A stretch of DNA of 64,000 nt, from positions 8,590,001 through 8,654,000 of the forward strand of contig NZ_CP022203.1 in the NCBI RefSeq assembly GCF_002305895.1, in the 5' to 3' direction. Below the pieces are notes generated by a model. It did no database searches and was not told where the DNA came from. It saw nothing but the letters and a program-made list of their open reading frames with translations. Positions within the stretch are counted from its first letter, which is position 1. Each line of letters begins with the position of its first letter. The DNA is from Corallococcus macrosporus DSM 14697 (GTDB taxonomy: Bacteria; Myxococcota; Myxococcia; Myxococcales; Myxococcaceae). Position numbers and translations under genes: made by a program. Below, in pieces: positions 18,038-26,613 of this stretch.

Positions 18038-19903
18038 ATGTCTCTCCTCCCGTCACACGATGACCCGAGACGCCACCGGCTGTATGCGCTCAAGCGCGCC
18101 CCCGGGCTCCGGCACCATGGCAACACCGCCCTGCTGCGCCTGCTGAGCCAGAGCCAGGACGTGGCCTGGGCACGCGGCGCGGTGCTGTGCCGGGAAGGCG
18201 AGCCCGCCGAGGGCTTCTTCGTCCTCCTGGAGGGAGAGCTGGAGGTCCTGCGCGGCGGCGAGCCCCTGATGACGCTCCAGCCCTGCGCGCCCCTGGGGCT
18301 GGAGGCCCTGTCGAGCGGACGGAGCGCCTTCACGGTCCGCGCGGCGGTGGACTCCACGGGCCTCTTCATCTCGAAGGACGCCGTGGCGGGCCTGCCGCGC
18401 GCGGCCCCCGGCGCGCCGGAGCAGCCCCGGGCCCGGGCGGAGGTCATCGCCTTCGAGAGCGACGTCCCCGGCGCGCCCCTGTCCTCGCTCATCGAGCTGG
18501 TGGCGAAGGTCATCCACCGCGACTTCGGGGACCGCGTGCTGCTGCTTCGGACCGCGTCTCAGCGTGGGACGGACGTGCTCGTCACGAAGGGCGCGGATGG
18601 CGTCTTGCGCGCCACGCTGCCACCGCCCGAGCCCGGCGCGCCGGGGCTGCTGCCGCCATCGCTCCTCCAACGGCTCACGGCCGAGCACGGCCTCCACTAC
18701 GTGCTGCTCGACGGGTGCGGCGTGGCGGACGCGACGCTGCTGGGGAAGACGGCGCGGCTGGTGCCCACGTTGAGCGCGCGAGCGACGCCGGGCCACCGCG
18801 TGCTCCCCACCGTGGTGGTGGACCCGTGCCGCACGCCGCGCGAGTCGGAGCTGAGCGGTCAGGCGCCGCGGCCCCAGTGGCTGCCGCCCTGCCCCTTGCG
18901 GCTGGGCATGGAGCGGATGAAGCGGCTGCTCGTGGATGACCGGCCGCTGGAGGCCACCGCGCTGCGCGCCGCCGAAGAGGACGCCCTTTCGCGTTGGGCC
19001 CGCGCCCTCACCCACCGGCGCGTGGGACTGGCGCTCAGTGGCGGAGGGGTGTGGGGCTTCTACCACGTCCACCTCCTGCGCTGGCTGGTGGGCCAGGGGG
19101 TGCCCATCGACATCATCAGCGGCTCCAGCATGGGCTCGCTGGTGGGGGCGTACTTCTGCGCCAACGCGCTGGACGGGAAGAGCGGGCTGGAGGGGCTGCG
19201 GCGGCTGGAGGAGCGGGCCGTGAGCCGTCAGCTCTCCCTGGCCGCCACGGCCGCCATCCTGACGACGTACTCGCTGGAGCGCTTCGTGGAGCAGGACCTG
19301 GGCCGCGTCTGTCTGGAGTCGCTGCCCACCCGCTTCCTGCCCGTGACGACGGACCTGACGCGCGGAGACTGTGTGGCGCTGGAGCAGGGCCCCGTGGCCC
19401 TGGCGGTGCGCGCCAGCGGCTCGGCGCCCGGCATCTGGGGCCCCACGGTGGTGCCTCCCGCGCGGTATGTGGATGGCGCCTTCACCAGCATGGTGCCCGC
19501 CCACGTGCTGCTGGATGCCGGCGCGGACATCATCTTCTCCAGCAACATCTTCCCCTTCGGCGTCCGGCACGCGTCCCCTCCGCGGCAGTCGGGGCTGGGG
19601 CGCTTCCTGGCGGGGCTCAACCCGGTGGCGCGCGCGCTGGACCTGGCGGCCAGCGGCGTGCTGCTATTGCACCGCAGTGGCGACGTGGAGAGCCTGCTCG
19701 CGGACGTCCGGTACGACATCCATTCCGCGGAGGCGCCGCTGTTGACCGCCATGGAGTTCACCAAGGCCCGCGACATCCTCGGCCGGGCAGCGGCGGATGC
19801 GTCGCTCGCGAAGCGGCTGGAGGAGATGAAGCAGCACTGGCTCCAGGTGAAGGCCCGAGGCGCTCGCGCGCACATCCCGCGGGGAGGACAGCAAGCCGCA
19901 TGA
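18038..19903 (+). CDS. Patatin-like phospholipase with cyclic-nucleotide-binding-type N-terminus
   Basis: A 621-residue protein resembling bacterial NTE/RssA-type phospholipases. Residues about 30-115 form a cNMP-binding fold (GAVLCREGEPAEGFFVLLEGELEVL). A middle region resembles the Rossmann-like part of such proteins. The patatin domain starts near residue 330 with the oxyanion loop ALSGGGVWGF, then GSSMGS (GxSxG, Ser near 363) and VDGAF (catalytic Asp near 477), giving the Ser-Asp dyad. It should cleave acyl groups from phospholipids at the membrane. It is the first of four genes coupled by ATGA overlaps, with lipid-building enzymes downstream. Confidence 0.88.
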   Translation: MSLLPSHDDPRRHRLYALKRAPGLRHHGNTALLRLLSQSQDVAWARGAVLCREGEPAEGFFVLLEGELEVLRGGEPLMTLQPCAPLGLEALSSGRSAFTVRAAVDSTGLFISKDAVAGLPRAAPGAPEQPRARAEVIAFESDVPGAPLSSLIELVAKVIHRDFGDRVLLLRTASQRGTDVLVTKGADGVLRATLPPPEPGAPGLLPPSLLQRLTAEHGLHYVLLDGCGVADATLLGKTARLVPTLSARATPGHRVLPTVVVDPCRTPRESELSGQAPRPQWLPPCPLRLGMERMKRLLVDDRPLEATALRAAEEDALSRWARALTHRRVGLALSGGGVWGFYHVHLLRWLVGQGVPIDIISGSSMGSLVGAYFCANALDGKSGLEGLRRLEERAVSRQLSLAATAAILTTYSLERFVEQDLGRVCLESLPTRFLPVTTDLTRGDCVALEQGPVALAVRASGSAPGIWGPTVVPPARYVDGAFTSMVPAHVLLDAGADIIFSSNIFPFGVRHASPPRQSGLGRFLAGLNPVARALDLAASGVLLLHRSGDVESLLADVRYDIHSAEAPLLTAMEFTKARDILGRAAADASLAKRLEEMKQHWLQVKARGARAHIPRGGQQAA

Positions 19904-20868
19904 TTCCCGTTCGCATCCTGGGCACGGCCAGTGTCCTGCCCGGGCCCGCAGTGACGACCGCGGAGCTGTGCGCGCGCGTGGGACGTGACGCCGCGGAGGT
20001 GGAGCACAAGACGGGCATCCGCACCCGTCACTTCGCGCCGCCGGGGACGAAGGCCGCGGACGTGGCGGCGCAGGCGCTGCGCGGCGCGCTGGAGGCGGCG
20101 GGGCTGGAGGCCCGGGCGCTGCGCCGCATCCTCTGCGTCAGCTCCATGGGCGGCGACGTCACCACGCCCGCCACCGCCAACCGGGTGGCGGCGGCGCTGG
20201 GCCTGTCGGGGAGCTGCGACGCGATGGACCTGAGCAACGCCTGCATGGGCTTCCTGAGCGCCTTCGATCTGGCGGCGCGCTCGGTGGCCACGGGGCTGGG
20301 GCCGGTGGGCATCGTGTCGGTTGAGCTGCTGTCGCGCACCACCACGCCCGAGGAGCCCCGGCCCTACCTGGTGCTGGGTGACGCGGCCGCGGCGGCCGTG
20401 CTGGGCGCGGGCCGTCCGGGCGAAGGCGTGCTGGGCGTGGCCATGGGCAATGACGGCACGCTGCCCACGGACGTGGTGCTGGAGAACCCGACGGCCACCG
20501 GCAAGCTGGAGCGGATGCGCTTCCTGACGCCCAGCAAGGAGATGACACGCGTGGCGCTGGACGCGCTGGTGCGCGCGGCCCACGCGGCGCTGGACGAGGC
20601 CGGCGTGGCCCTGCCCGATGTGGAGTGGGTGCTCACGCACCAGCCGAATGGCAGCATGCTGGAGGCCATCCTCCAGGCGCTGGAGGTGTCACCGGAGCGG
20701 AGCGTGCGCGTGGTGGACACGGTGGGCAGCGTGGGCTCGGCGTCGCTGGGCACCAGCCTGGACCGGCTCCTGCGCACGCGGCCGGTGAAGCCCGGGCATC
20801 GCATCCTCCTGGTGGGCGTGGGCGCCGGCGTGGCGCATGGCGCGGTGCTGTACCAGGTGGGCGGATGA
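19900..20868 (+). CDS. Ketoacyl-ACP synthase III homologue with Ser in place of the catalytic Asn
   Basis: A 322-residue FabH/KAS III-fold enzyme. Cys115 lies in SNACMGFLSAFDLA and His247 in THQPNGSMLE. E. coli FabH has Cys112, His244 and Asn274, an offset of three throughout, and the residue equivalent to Asn274 is Ser277 (TVGSVGSAS instead of the usual GNTSAAS pattern). Acyl-transfer to Cys is still possible, but decarboxylative condensation may be altered. It probably uses a special acyl donor rather than being the housekeeping FabH. It overlaps both neighbours by ATGA and belongs to the lipid operon. Confidence 0.88.
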   Translation: MIPVRILGTASVLPGPAVTTAELCARVGRDAAEVEHKTGIRTRHFAPPGTKAADVAAQALRGALEAAGLEARALRRILCVSSMGGDVTTPATANRVAAALGLSGSCDAMDLSNACMGFLSAFDLAARSVATGLGPVGIVSVELLSRTTTPEEPRPYLVLGDAAAAAVLGAGRPGEGVLGVAMGNDGTLPTDVVLENPTATGKLERMRFLTPSKEMTRVALDALVRAAHAALDEAGVALPDVEWVLTHQPNGSMLEAILQALEVSPERSVRVVDTVGSVGSASLGTSLDRLLRTRPVKPGHRILLVGVGAGVAHGAVLYQVGG

Positions 20869-21635
20869 AGCAGGCGGGCGGTTGGCCCCTGGCGGCATGG
20901 CTGACGACGTTCCGGCTGCTGCGCCGGTACCACCGCTACGAGGTGGTGAACCTGGAGCCGCTGCTGCGCCCCGGCGCGAAGCTCATCGTCGGCTACCACG
21001 GGCGGCCCCTGGCCGTGGACCTGTGCATGCTGACGGTGACGCTCCACGAGCGCCTGGGCTACCTGCCGCACGGCGTGGCGCACGGCGCGTTCGGCTCGAC
21101 TCCGGGGCTGCGCGCGGTGGCGGATGGGCTGGGCTTCGTCACGGGGGATGACCCTCGGCTGGCGGAGGCGGTGGCCCGGGGCGAGCACGTGTTGTTGCAG
21201 CCGGGCGGCACGCGCGAGGGCTGCCGCGACTTCCGTCACCGCTACCGCGTCGACTGGGGCGAGCGCATGGGCTACCTGCGCCTGGCGGTGCGCTACCGGC
21301 TGCCGATTGTCCCCGTGGGCGGCAGCGGCATGGACGACGCGTACGTGGGCCTCAATGACGGGTACGCGCTGGGGCGAAGGGTGGGAATGCCGGCGCGCCT
21401 GCCGCTGTGGCTGGGCGTGGGCGCCACGGGCCTGTGGCCCTTGTCGCTCCCCTTCCCCGTGAAGATGACGCAGTGGGTGGGCGAGCCGCTGACGCACCAT
21501 CTGGAGCCGGGCTTCGACGCGGGCGACCGGGACGCGATGCGGGCGGTGCACCAGGAAGTGGCGGGTGCGGTGCAGGGACTGCTCGACAGGGCGCGTGGCG
21601 TGGACCAGGACAGGACACGGAAGGCGGTGCAATGA
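20865..21635 (+). CDS. Lysophospholipid/diacylglycerol acyltransferase-like protein
   Basis: A 256-residue protein of the PlsC/DGAT-like superfamily. The His block reads GYHGRPLAVD, with His and Asp separated more widely than in the standard HxxxxD motif. The second block LLQPGGTREGCRD matches the usual FPEGTRS/PGGxREx element, and VPVGGSGMDDAY matches the later VPV block. There is no signal peptide; it is likely a peripheral inner-membrane enzyme transferring an acyl group to a glycerolipid or similar acceptor. It is coupled by ATGA to the KAS III gene before it and the SDR gene after it. Confidence 0.8.
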   Translation: MKQAGGWPLAAWLTTFRLLRRYHRYEVVNLEPLLRPGAKLIVGYHGRPLAVDLCMLTVTLHERLGYLPHGVAHGAFGSTPGLRAVADGLGFVTGDDPRLAEAVARGEHVLLQPGGTREGCRDFRHRYRVDWGERMGYLRLAVRYRLPIVPVGGSGMDDAYVGLNDGYALGRRVGMPARLPLWLGVGATGLWPLSLPFPVKMTQWVGEPLTHHLEPGFDAGDRDAMRAVHQEVAGAVQGLLDRARGVDQDRTRKAVQ

Positions 21636-22453
21636 GGGAAGGCTCCGAGGCGCGGGAGTGGGCGCTCATCCTGGGTGTCTCATCGGGGACGGGCGCGGCC
21701 ATCGCGGAGGCGGTGACGCACAAGCCAGGACTGAATGTCTTTGGCGTCCACCGGGGCCGGTATGCGGACGGCGCCGCGCAGTTGGAGCAGCGGATTCGAG
21801 ACGCCGGTGGGCGCCTGGTGACGTGGCAGGCGGATGCGTCCACCCCGGAGGCCGCGGAAGCCGGCGTGGCGGCGCTGCGGGAAGCCGCTGGGCCTCGGAG
21901 CGTGAAGCTCTTCGTGCATTCGATTGCAGGGGCGTCCGTGGGGCACTTCCTGTCCCAGGGGCAGGACCGGCTGCACGCGCGCCGCATCCGGCGGACCTTC
22001 GACACGATGGCGCACTCGTTCGTCTTCTGGGCGCAGGCGCTGGTGGAGGCGGACCTGCTGGCGCCGGAGGCGCGCCTCCTTGGATTGCAGAACCCGCTGG
22101 ACGAGACGCACCTGGGCAACACGGGGCTCATCAGCGCGTCCAAGGCGGCGCTGGAGATGTACGTGCGCTACCTGGCCATGGAGTTGGGCCCGCGAGGCCA
22201 CCGCGTGAACCTGCTGAAGTTCGGCACGGTGATGACGCCCGCGCTGAAGCACGTGTACTCACCCGAGGCCCTGGCGCGCCTGGAGGCGGCCCACGCGCGG
22301 ATGAATCCCGCGGGACGCATGGGCACGGTGGAGGAAGTGGCCCGCTTCGTCACGGTGCTGGCGGGTGAGGAGGCGGGGTGGTTCAACGGAGCCACTATCG
22401 ACTTCACGGGTGGGATGACGCTGCGGCTGTTGGATCTGGTGTTGAATTCGTGA
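21632..22453 (+). CDS. Enoyl-ACP-reductase-like SDR oxidoreductase
   Basis: A 273-residue short-chain dehydrogenase/reductase-fold protein. The nucleotide-binding loop reads LGVSSGTGAAIAEAV, close to the FabI/FabL-type glycine pattern. The conserved LFVHSIAGAS segment follows, and the SASKAALEMYVRYLAMELGPRGHRVN region carries the Lys after an unusual Ser-Ala-Ser. The C-terminus NGATIDFTGGMTLR is typical of enoyl reductases (xxxGxxxxVDGGxxx). Length fits FabI/FabL/FabV-like SDRs. As the last gene of the operon it probably reduces the product of the KAS III homologue. Confidence 0.8.
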   Translation: MREGSEAREWALILGVSSGTGAAIAEAVTHKPGLNVFGVHRGRYADGAAQLEQRIRDAGGRLVTWQADASTPEAAEAGVAALREAAGPRSVKLFVHSIAGASVGHFLSQGQDRLHARRIRRTFDTMAHSFVFWAQALVEADLLAPEARLLGLQNPLDETHLGNTGLISASKAALEMYVRYLAMELGPRGHRVNLLKFGTVMTPALKHVYSPEALARLEAAHARMNPAGRMGTVEEVARFVTVLAGEEAGWFNGATIDFTGGMTLRLLDLVLNS

Positions 22454-22521
22454 CGTCACCACGAGAAGCACGGAACTCAACAAGCTCGTGACGCGCGGCA
22501 AGTAGCGGTTGGAACGACATC

Positions 22522-23088
22522 ATGCCGAGTCGCTTCTTCAGAATTGCCGAGAACATCCAGACCGGGAACTGGTACCTGGGGGACCCCGAGAATTCACGCG
22601 GCCAGGAAGTCGAAGACCCTTTGATGTTCAGGGCGGGGCAGCCCGTCCGGGTCGAAGGGCCTCTACACGTCCCAATCGACGAGCCGGGCAGAGCCCTGGA
22701 TTTCTCCCTAGCTGGCGTGGGGCTTGCCCCCATCGTTCACGTCAAGGTGGCCACCGTCTTCACGGAGCTGGCTCCAGGCGATGTGCAGTCCCTTCCCGTG
22801 AGCATCAAAGGCCACCCGGACCAGTTCCTCATCCTTGTGGCGACGAAGCGCATCCGCTGCATCGACGAAACAGTCGCCCAAGTGCAGTTCTGGAAGCCGG
22901 AAGACGGGCTGCCCGCGAAGACAGGTCAATACTACGCGGTAGATGACTTGCACATCGACCCCAGCAAGGTGGGTGACGCCAAGGTGTTCCGCACGGAAGG
23001 CTGGACCATGGCGCTCATCGTCTCCGAAGACATCAAGCGGGCCCTGGAGCGCATCAAGGCCACCGGCGTGAAGTTCACCCCCGTGTAG
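22522..23088 (+). CDS. Orphan Imm11-family immunity protein
   Basis: A 188-residue protein with the myxobacterial Imm11 (formerly DUF1629) pattern: NWYLGDP near the start, RVEGPLHVPIDEPGRALDFS, then VHVKVATVFTELAPGDVQ, an IRCIDE segment, FWKPEDGLPAKTGQYYAV, and a final ALIVSEDIKRALERI. Imm11 proteins neutralise nuclease-type polymorphic toxins in the cytoplasm. No toxin gene is beside it, so it looks like a spare immunity gene kept against competitors. Module B carries another, diverged Imm11 protein at 45665-46264. It precedes the HEPN-like gene and the transposon pile. Confidence 0.85.
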   Translation: MPSRFFRIAENIQTGNWYLGDPENSRGQEVEDPLMFRAGQPVRVEGPLHVPIDEPGRALDFSLAGVGLAPIVHVKVATVFTELAPGDVQSLPVSIKGHPDQFLILVATKRIRCIDETVAQVQFWKPEDGLPAKTGQYYAVDDLHIDPSKVGDAKVFRTEGWTMALIVSEDIKRALERIKATGVKFTPV

Positions 23089-23422
23089 CGCCCGCCCTCC
23101 CTCCGGACAAAGTAGATAGCCACAAGCCCCGAGACGAATGCAGGGACCTTACCCCTTCCTGCTCCACCTAGACTTCGTTCAGGAACATTTTGCGACAGAC
23201 TTAGGCGATACGATGTAGAATCCTTCCCCGCAAGCAAGGCCAACTTGATCGTCTCCTCCTACTTCGGCGCTGCTCCACTGGACAGAGCCCACCGGCAATG
23301 CGCCGCATCTGGAGAGATGCTGCTCACCGTTCAGGGTCGTGGGGGAACACACTTGAAGAGGCGCCCGGCGCCGTGGTCGACTGTGCGCCTCTACACCCTC
23401 TTTGATAGAGAAGGCACTTGGA
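23089..23422. other. Gene-free spacer before the HEPN-like gene
   Basis: These 334 bases are visibly less GC-rich than most of the window. Minus-strand frames here have no recognisable domain and poor coding bias. The last bases carry GAGAAGG just upstream of the ATG at 23423, a plausible ribosome binding site. Composition change starts about here and runs through the next gene, suggesting the left limit of a transferred segment. Confidence 0.5.
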
Positions 23423-24871
23423 ATGACTGTTCCTTCCCCCCTGGACATCGCCATCACGCGATACGTCATTCCACTTGATATTAAGCTCAGAGCCAAGTTC
23501 CAAGGCTTGAATGCGCGGGTCTTTACGAGCCCTCGGCTAAAGCGCAAAGGCCACTTCAGCAGTCCCAAGTGCGGATACCTAGTCATCGACATAGAGGCCC
23601 AACTCGATCAGATTGACGGAGTGATTGAGAGTGCGCGGCACTCACGCCCTCGACTTCTCATCCTGCTCGGCATCCTAAGTTTCCTCAGCGGACACTCCTT
23701 TGATGTTGGCGATCCGGAGGAGTCAAGCTGCTCCATCATTCCCCAGCGAAGGCGATGGAAGAACCTGTCCCTCAAGGCAGAGGCTTTCTTCATAAACGGG
23801 CAAGACAGAACACGCCACCTACTCCAACTCTTGCAAGTCTTGGCCTCAGACCAAGAGAACACCCTCCGGCTCACCGCCTCATTGTTGGACCGGTGGCGAA
23901 AGGCACTCTTCCTTGAACACCAGGGCGATTCCTCCACCGCCTTTCTCGAGGATTGCTTCCTGGCATACTTCCACGTGCTGGAACTCCTCGCGAACTATCG
24001 TCAAAAGGAGCAAAGCGTAGAGGCAAAACAAAAGCTCGACTCTTTCCTGCGAGAACTCCTGGACAGCACCCTAAAGCTCAGAGGCGAGCATCTAGAGCAA
24101 AGCATCAGAAGATGGTCGGGCCAATTCGATCCGTTGATGGCAGCCACTCAATCCGCCGGCTCAAAAATCAAGTATATCCTGGAGCGATACGGGCTACTGG
24201 ATCTCAAGACCGACGCATTGATCGACCAACTGGTCAAGGTGCGCAATGCCATCGCCCATGGCCAGCAAGGATACCGCAGATCGGTTCTCTGGCCTGTCCC
24301 TGCCTTCTTCCCGCTTCATTCCGATGTGGGCGCGTTTCTCGACTTCGTGAAGATCCTCTCGGCTCGCAGCATCTCCGCTCAACTGGGTATGGATACATGG
24401 GATCAAGAGTGGAGAGAGCTCCATGACGAACTGCATCCGCCCGCAGACGTCGTCTCCTCCTTCATCCAGAATCAGGCTTTTCGCCCCCTCTCGCCCGGTG
24501 ACTTCATTCAGGGCCGCGTTGATGGGGTCCGTCCATCTTCTATCACTTGGTTATACATAGACGGACGGCTCAAGCTCTCGGCCTTGGAGCAAGCACTCCA
24601 GGAGGTGCTGATGCATAGTCGGCCCACAGAACGCCTCGTCAACGAACTCTTCCTCGCCGCTGTCATTCTCGCCGACTCAAGCAACAAGGCTCTCGCAGCA
24701 TGCTGTCAGCGCCTAGTGCTGCTTGCCACAGAGAAGGACTGGAGCGGATTCTCCAACACAAAAGATGCCCTAAGAACACTGGAGTTTCAAGGGCGCGCGC
24801 CCACGTGGTTTCGCAATTGGCTCACAGAACGAAGCCTGCGTGCCCTTATGCCTCCCATCCACGAGGACTGA
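23423..24871 (+). CDS. Unknown protein with an HEPN-type RNase motif, likely acquired defence gene
   Basis: A 482-residue cytoplasmic protein; no signal peptide or membrane span. The N-terminal 230 residues look alpha/beta with a hydrophobic LLILLGILSFLSG segment. Residues about 270-285 contain LVKVRNAIAHGQ, which fits the RN(x3)H catalytic pattern of HEPN ribonucleases, set after a helical segment as in ApeA-like and other abortive-infection proteins. Base composition and codon use are clearly less GC-rich than the neighbours, a sign of transfer. ATG 23423 is preferred to the upstream TTG 23402 because of GAGAAGG upstream. It ends 16 bases before the TTAA site of the IS701 copy. Function is inferred from the motif and setting only. 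Confidence 0.6.
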   Translation: MTVPSPLDIAITRYVIPLDIKLRAKFQGLNARVFTSPRLKRKGHFSSPKCGYLVIDIEAQLDQIDGVIESARHSRPRLLILLGILSFLSGHSFDVGDPEESSCSIIPQRRRWKNLSLKAEAFFINGQDRTRHLLQLLQVLASDQENTLRLTASLLDRWRKALFLEHQGDSSTAFLEDCFLAYFHVLELLANYRQKEQSVEAKQKLDSFLRELLDSTLKLRGEHLEQSIRRWSGQFDPLMAATQSAGSKIKYILERYGLLDLKTDALIDQLVKVRNAIAHGQQGYRRSVLWPVPAFFPLHSDVGAFLDFVKILSARSISAQLGMDTWDQEWRELHDELHPPADVVSSFIQNQAFRPLSPGDFIQGRVDGVRPSSITWLYIDGRLKLSALEQALQEVLMHSRPTERLVNELFLAAVILADSSNKALAACCQRLVLLATEKDWSGFSNTKDALRTLEFQGRAPTWFRNWLTERSLRALMPPIHED

Positions 24872-25862
24872 CTGCAGAGAAGGAAGCTTAACACTACTGC
24901 GTCAGGGGCCCGAGGGGTGGACGGGGAGGCCGAGCAGGCGACGAGAGGTGCGGTGCTGGTTGGCGCGGTGGCAGGTGGGACAGCGCGGCAACCAGGTGGC
25001 AATCACCCGCGCCATCGCGAGTCGTGCGGTGATGAAGCTGTCGTGGAAGTGGCGCTCAGGCCGAGAGGGGCTGCGCGTGGGCTTCAGCCGCCCTTCGGGC
25101 CGAGGGGGGAAAACGCCGCGTGCGTTCGGCCACGAGGAAAGCGTAGCAGCACAGCGCGACGGAGACGTGGTGATGCCAGCCGGGGTAGCGGCGGCCTTCG
25201 TAATGGTCCAGCCCCAACTCCCCCTTGAGGTCTTCGTAGACGCGCTCGGTTCTCCATCGCTGCATCACCAGACGGATGAGCTGCCGCTTCGTTCGTCCTT
25301 CTGGCAGGGAAATCAGGAAGTAGTTGGCGGGCTCGGGCTCGCCGTCTCGCCATTCAATGAGCAACGTCAGGGGCTCCTGCTCGCGCTGGGGGACGCCCGC
25401 GGCGACGACGCGGCGCAGGGCAAAGCGTGCTGACAAGGCGTCTTGCGTGCCCTGGCGCCAGGTGCACCGTCGGAAGCCGCCTCGTTCATGAATGCGCCAG
25501 GCCAGGTCCGAAACGCTTTGCGCGTCCTTTCGAGGACGGCCCTTCGCGTCCAGGAGGCGGACGCCCGTTTGCGCAGCCACCGCGACGGCGTAATGCAAGC
25601 CCAGCGCGCGAAGGCGCGCACGGAAGTCGCTGGAGTTGCCGTAGGCGCTGTCCGCCAGGAGGACTCCTGGCGCCACGCCGTCCTCCACGGCCCGCTCAAT
25701 CATTCGCAGCGCCAGTTGAGGCTTGGTTTGGAAGGAAACCTCGGCGGGAATTCGGGCCTCGCGGCGGCGCGCCTCGTCGTTGGCCCAGCACTCAGGGAGG
25801 TACGTATCCGCTGCACGAGCCCCGTCTGGAGGGGATGAGCCGGAGCGCGCAAGGTGGCGCGC

Positions 25863-26198
25863 ATGGCGAATGCGGAGCTGTGGAAGAAGCGAGTGGAGGA
25901 GTGGCGCACCAGTGGGCTGAGCGCGGAGGAGTACTGCCGTGGGAAGGAGTTCACGCCCAGCCCGCTGTACCGGTGGTCGAGTCGGCTGGCGAAGGCGGGG
26001 CGTGGAGAAGCGGAGGCGGCGGTGCCGCTGGTGAGGCTGGTTACTTCCCCGGCCCGCGAGGAAGCCGCACCTGGTGCAGGACTCGTCGTCATTGAGGCGC
26101 ACGGGGCGCGGGTGCTGGTGCCCGCGGGGGCGGACGTGGCGACGGTAGGCGTGGCGCTGGCGGCGCTGGGTGCGGTGAGCCGGAGCGGGCCGCGATGA
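25863..26198 (+). CDS. tnpA: IS66-family accessory protein TnpA
   Basis: A 111-residue helix-turn-helix protein of the IS66 TnpA/OrfA type. The N-terminal LWKKRVEEWRTSGLSAEEYCRGKEF and LYRWSSRL segments match the family's start (W...I..ik.SGLS...fcre..i...tl..W). It probably binds the element's ends. The next gene starts at 26195 inside its stop (ATGA overlap), as usual in IS66. Confidence 0.85.
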   Translation: MANAELWKKRVEEWRTSGLSAEEYCRGKEFTPSPLYRWSSRLAKAGRGEAEAAVPLVRLVTSPAREEAAPGAGLVVIEAHGARVLVPAGADVATVGVALAALGAVSRSGPR

Positions 26199-26536
26199 TT
26201 CCGCACGGCGTCGAAATCTTCCTGGGCCTGGAGCCGATTGACTTGCGCTGGGGCTTCGAGCGGCTGTCTGGGTTGGTGGAGGAGAGGCTGGGACGCAAGC
26301 CGCGCAGCGGCGCCCTCTTCGTCTTCTTCGGCAAGCGGCGCACGGCGCTGAAGGTACTCTTCTACGACGGCACGGGGCTGTGCCTCTTTTACAAGCGGCT
26401 GGACACCGGCTGCTTCCAGGTGCCGCGAGGGTTGGAGGAAGGCGCTACCAGCCTGGCGGTGGAGGAGCACGTGCTGGAGGAGTTGCTGGACGGGCTGCGC
26501 GTGGAGGCGCCCAGGCGCGGCCCTCGCCCACATTGA
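26195..26536 (+). CDS. tnpB: IS66-family accessory protein TnpB
   Basis: A 113-residue protein with the IS66 Orf2/TnpB signature: VEIFLGLEPIDLRWGFERLSGLVEERLG, then LFVFFGKRRTALKVLFYDGTGLCLFYKRLDTG, written here as separate blocks of one family pattern. It is needed together with TnpA and TnpC for transposition of IS66-type elements. The start overlaps the tnpA stop by four bases. Confidence 0.9.
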   Translation: MIPHGVEIFLGLEPIDLRWGFERLSGLVEERLGRKPRSGALFVFFGKRRTALKVLFYDGTGLCLFYKRLDTGCFQVPRGLEEGATSLAVEEHVLEELLDGLRVEAPRRGPRPH

Positions 26537-26613
26537 GAGGAGCCGGGCGCACCACCGCGCGGGGGCACCAGGCGGGTGTCGACAGCGCGGTGGTGAGTGG
26601 TTACAAGGCCACG

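Noticed and set aside
23179-23592. A minus-strand frame overlapping the start of the HEPN-like gene
   Set aside because: No start context and no domain; the plus-strand gene explains the region better.
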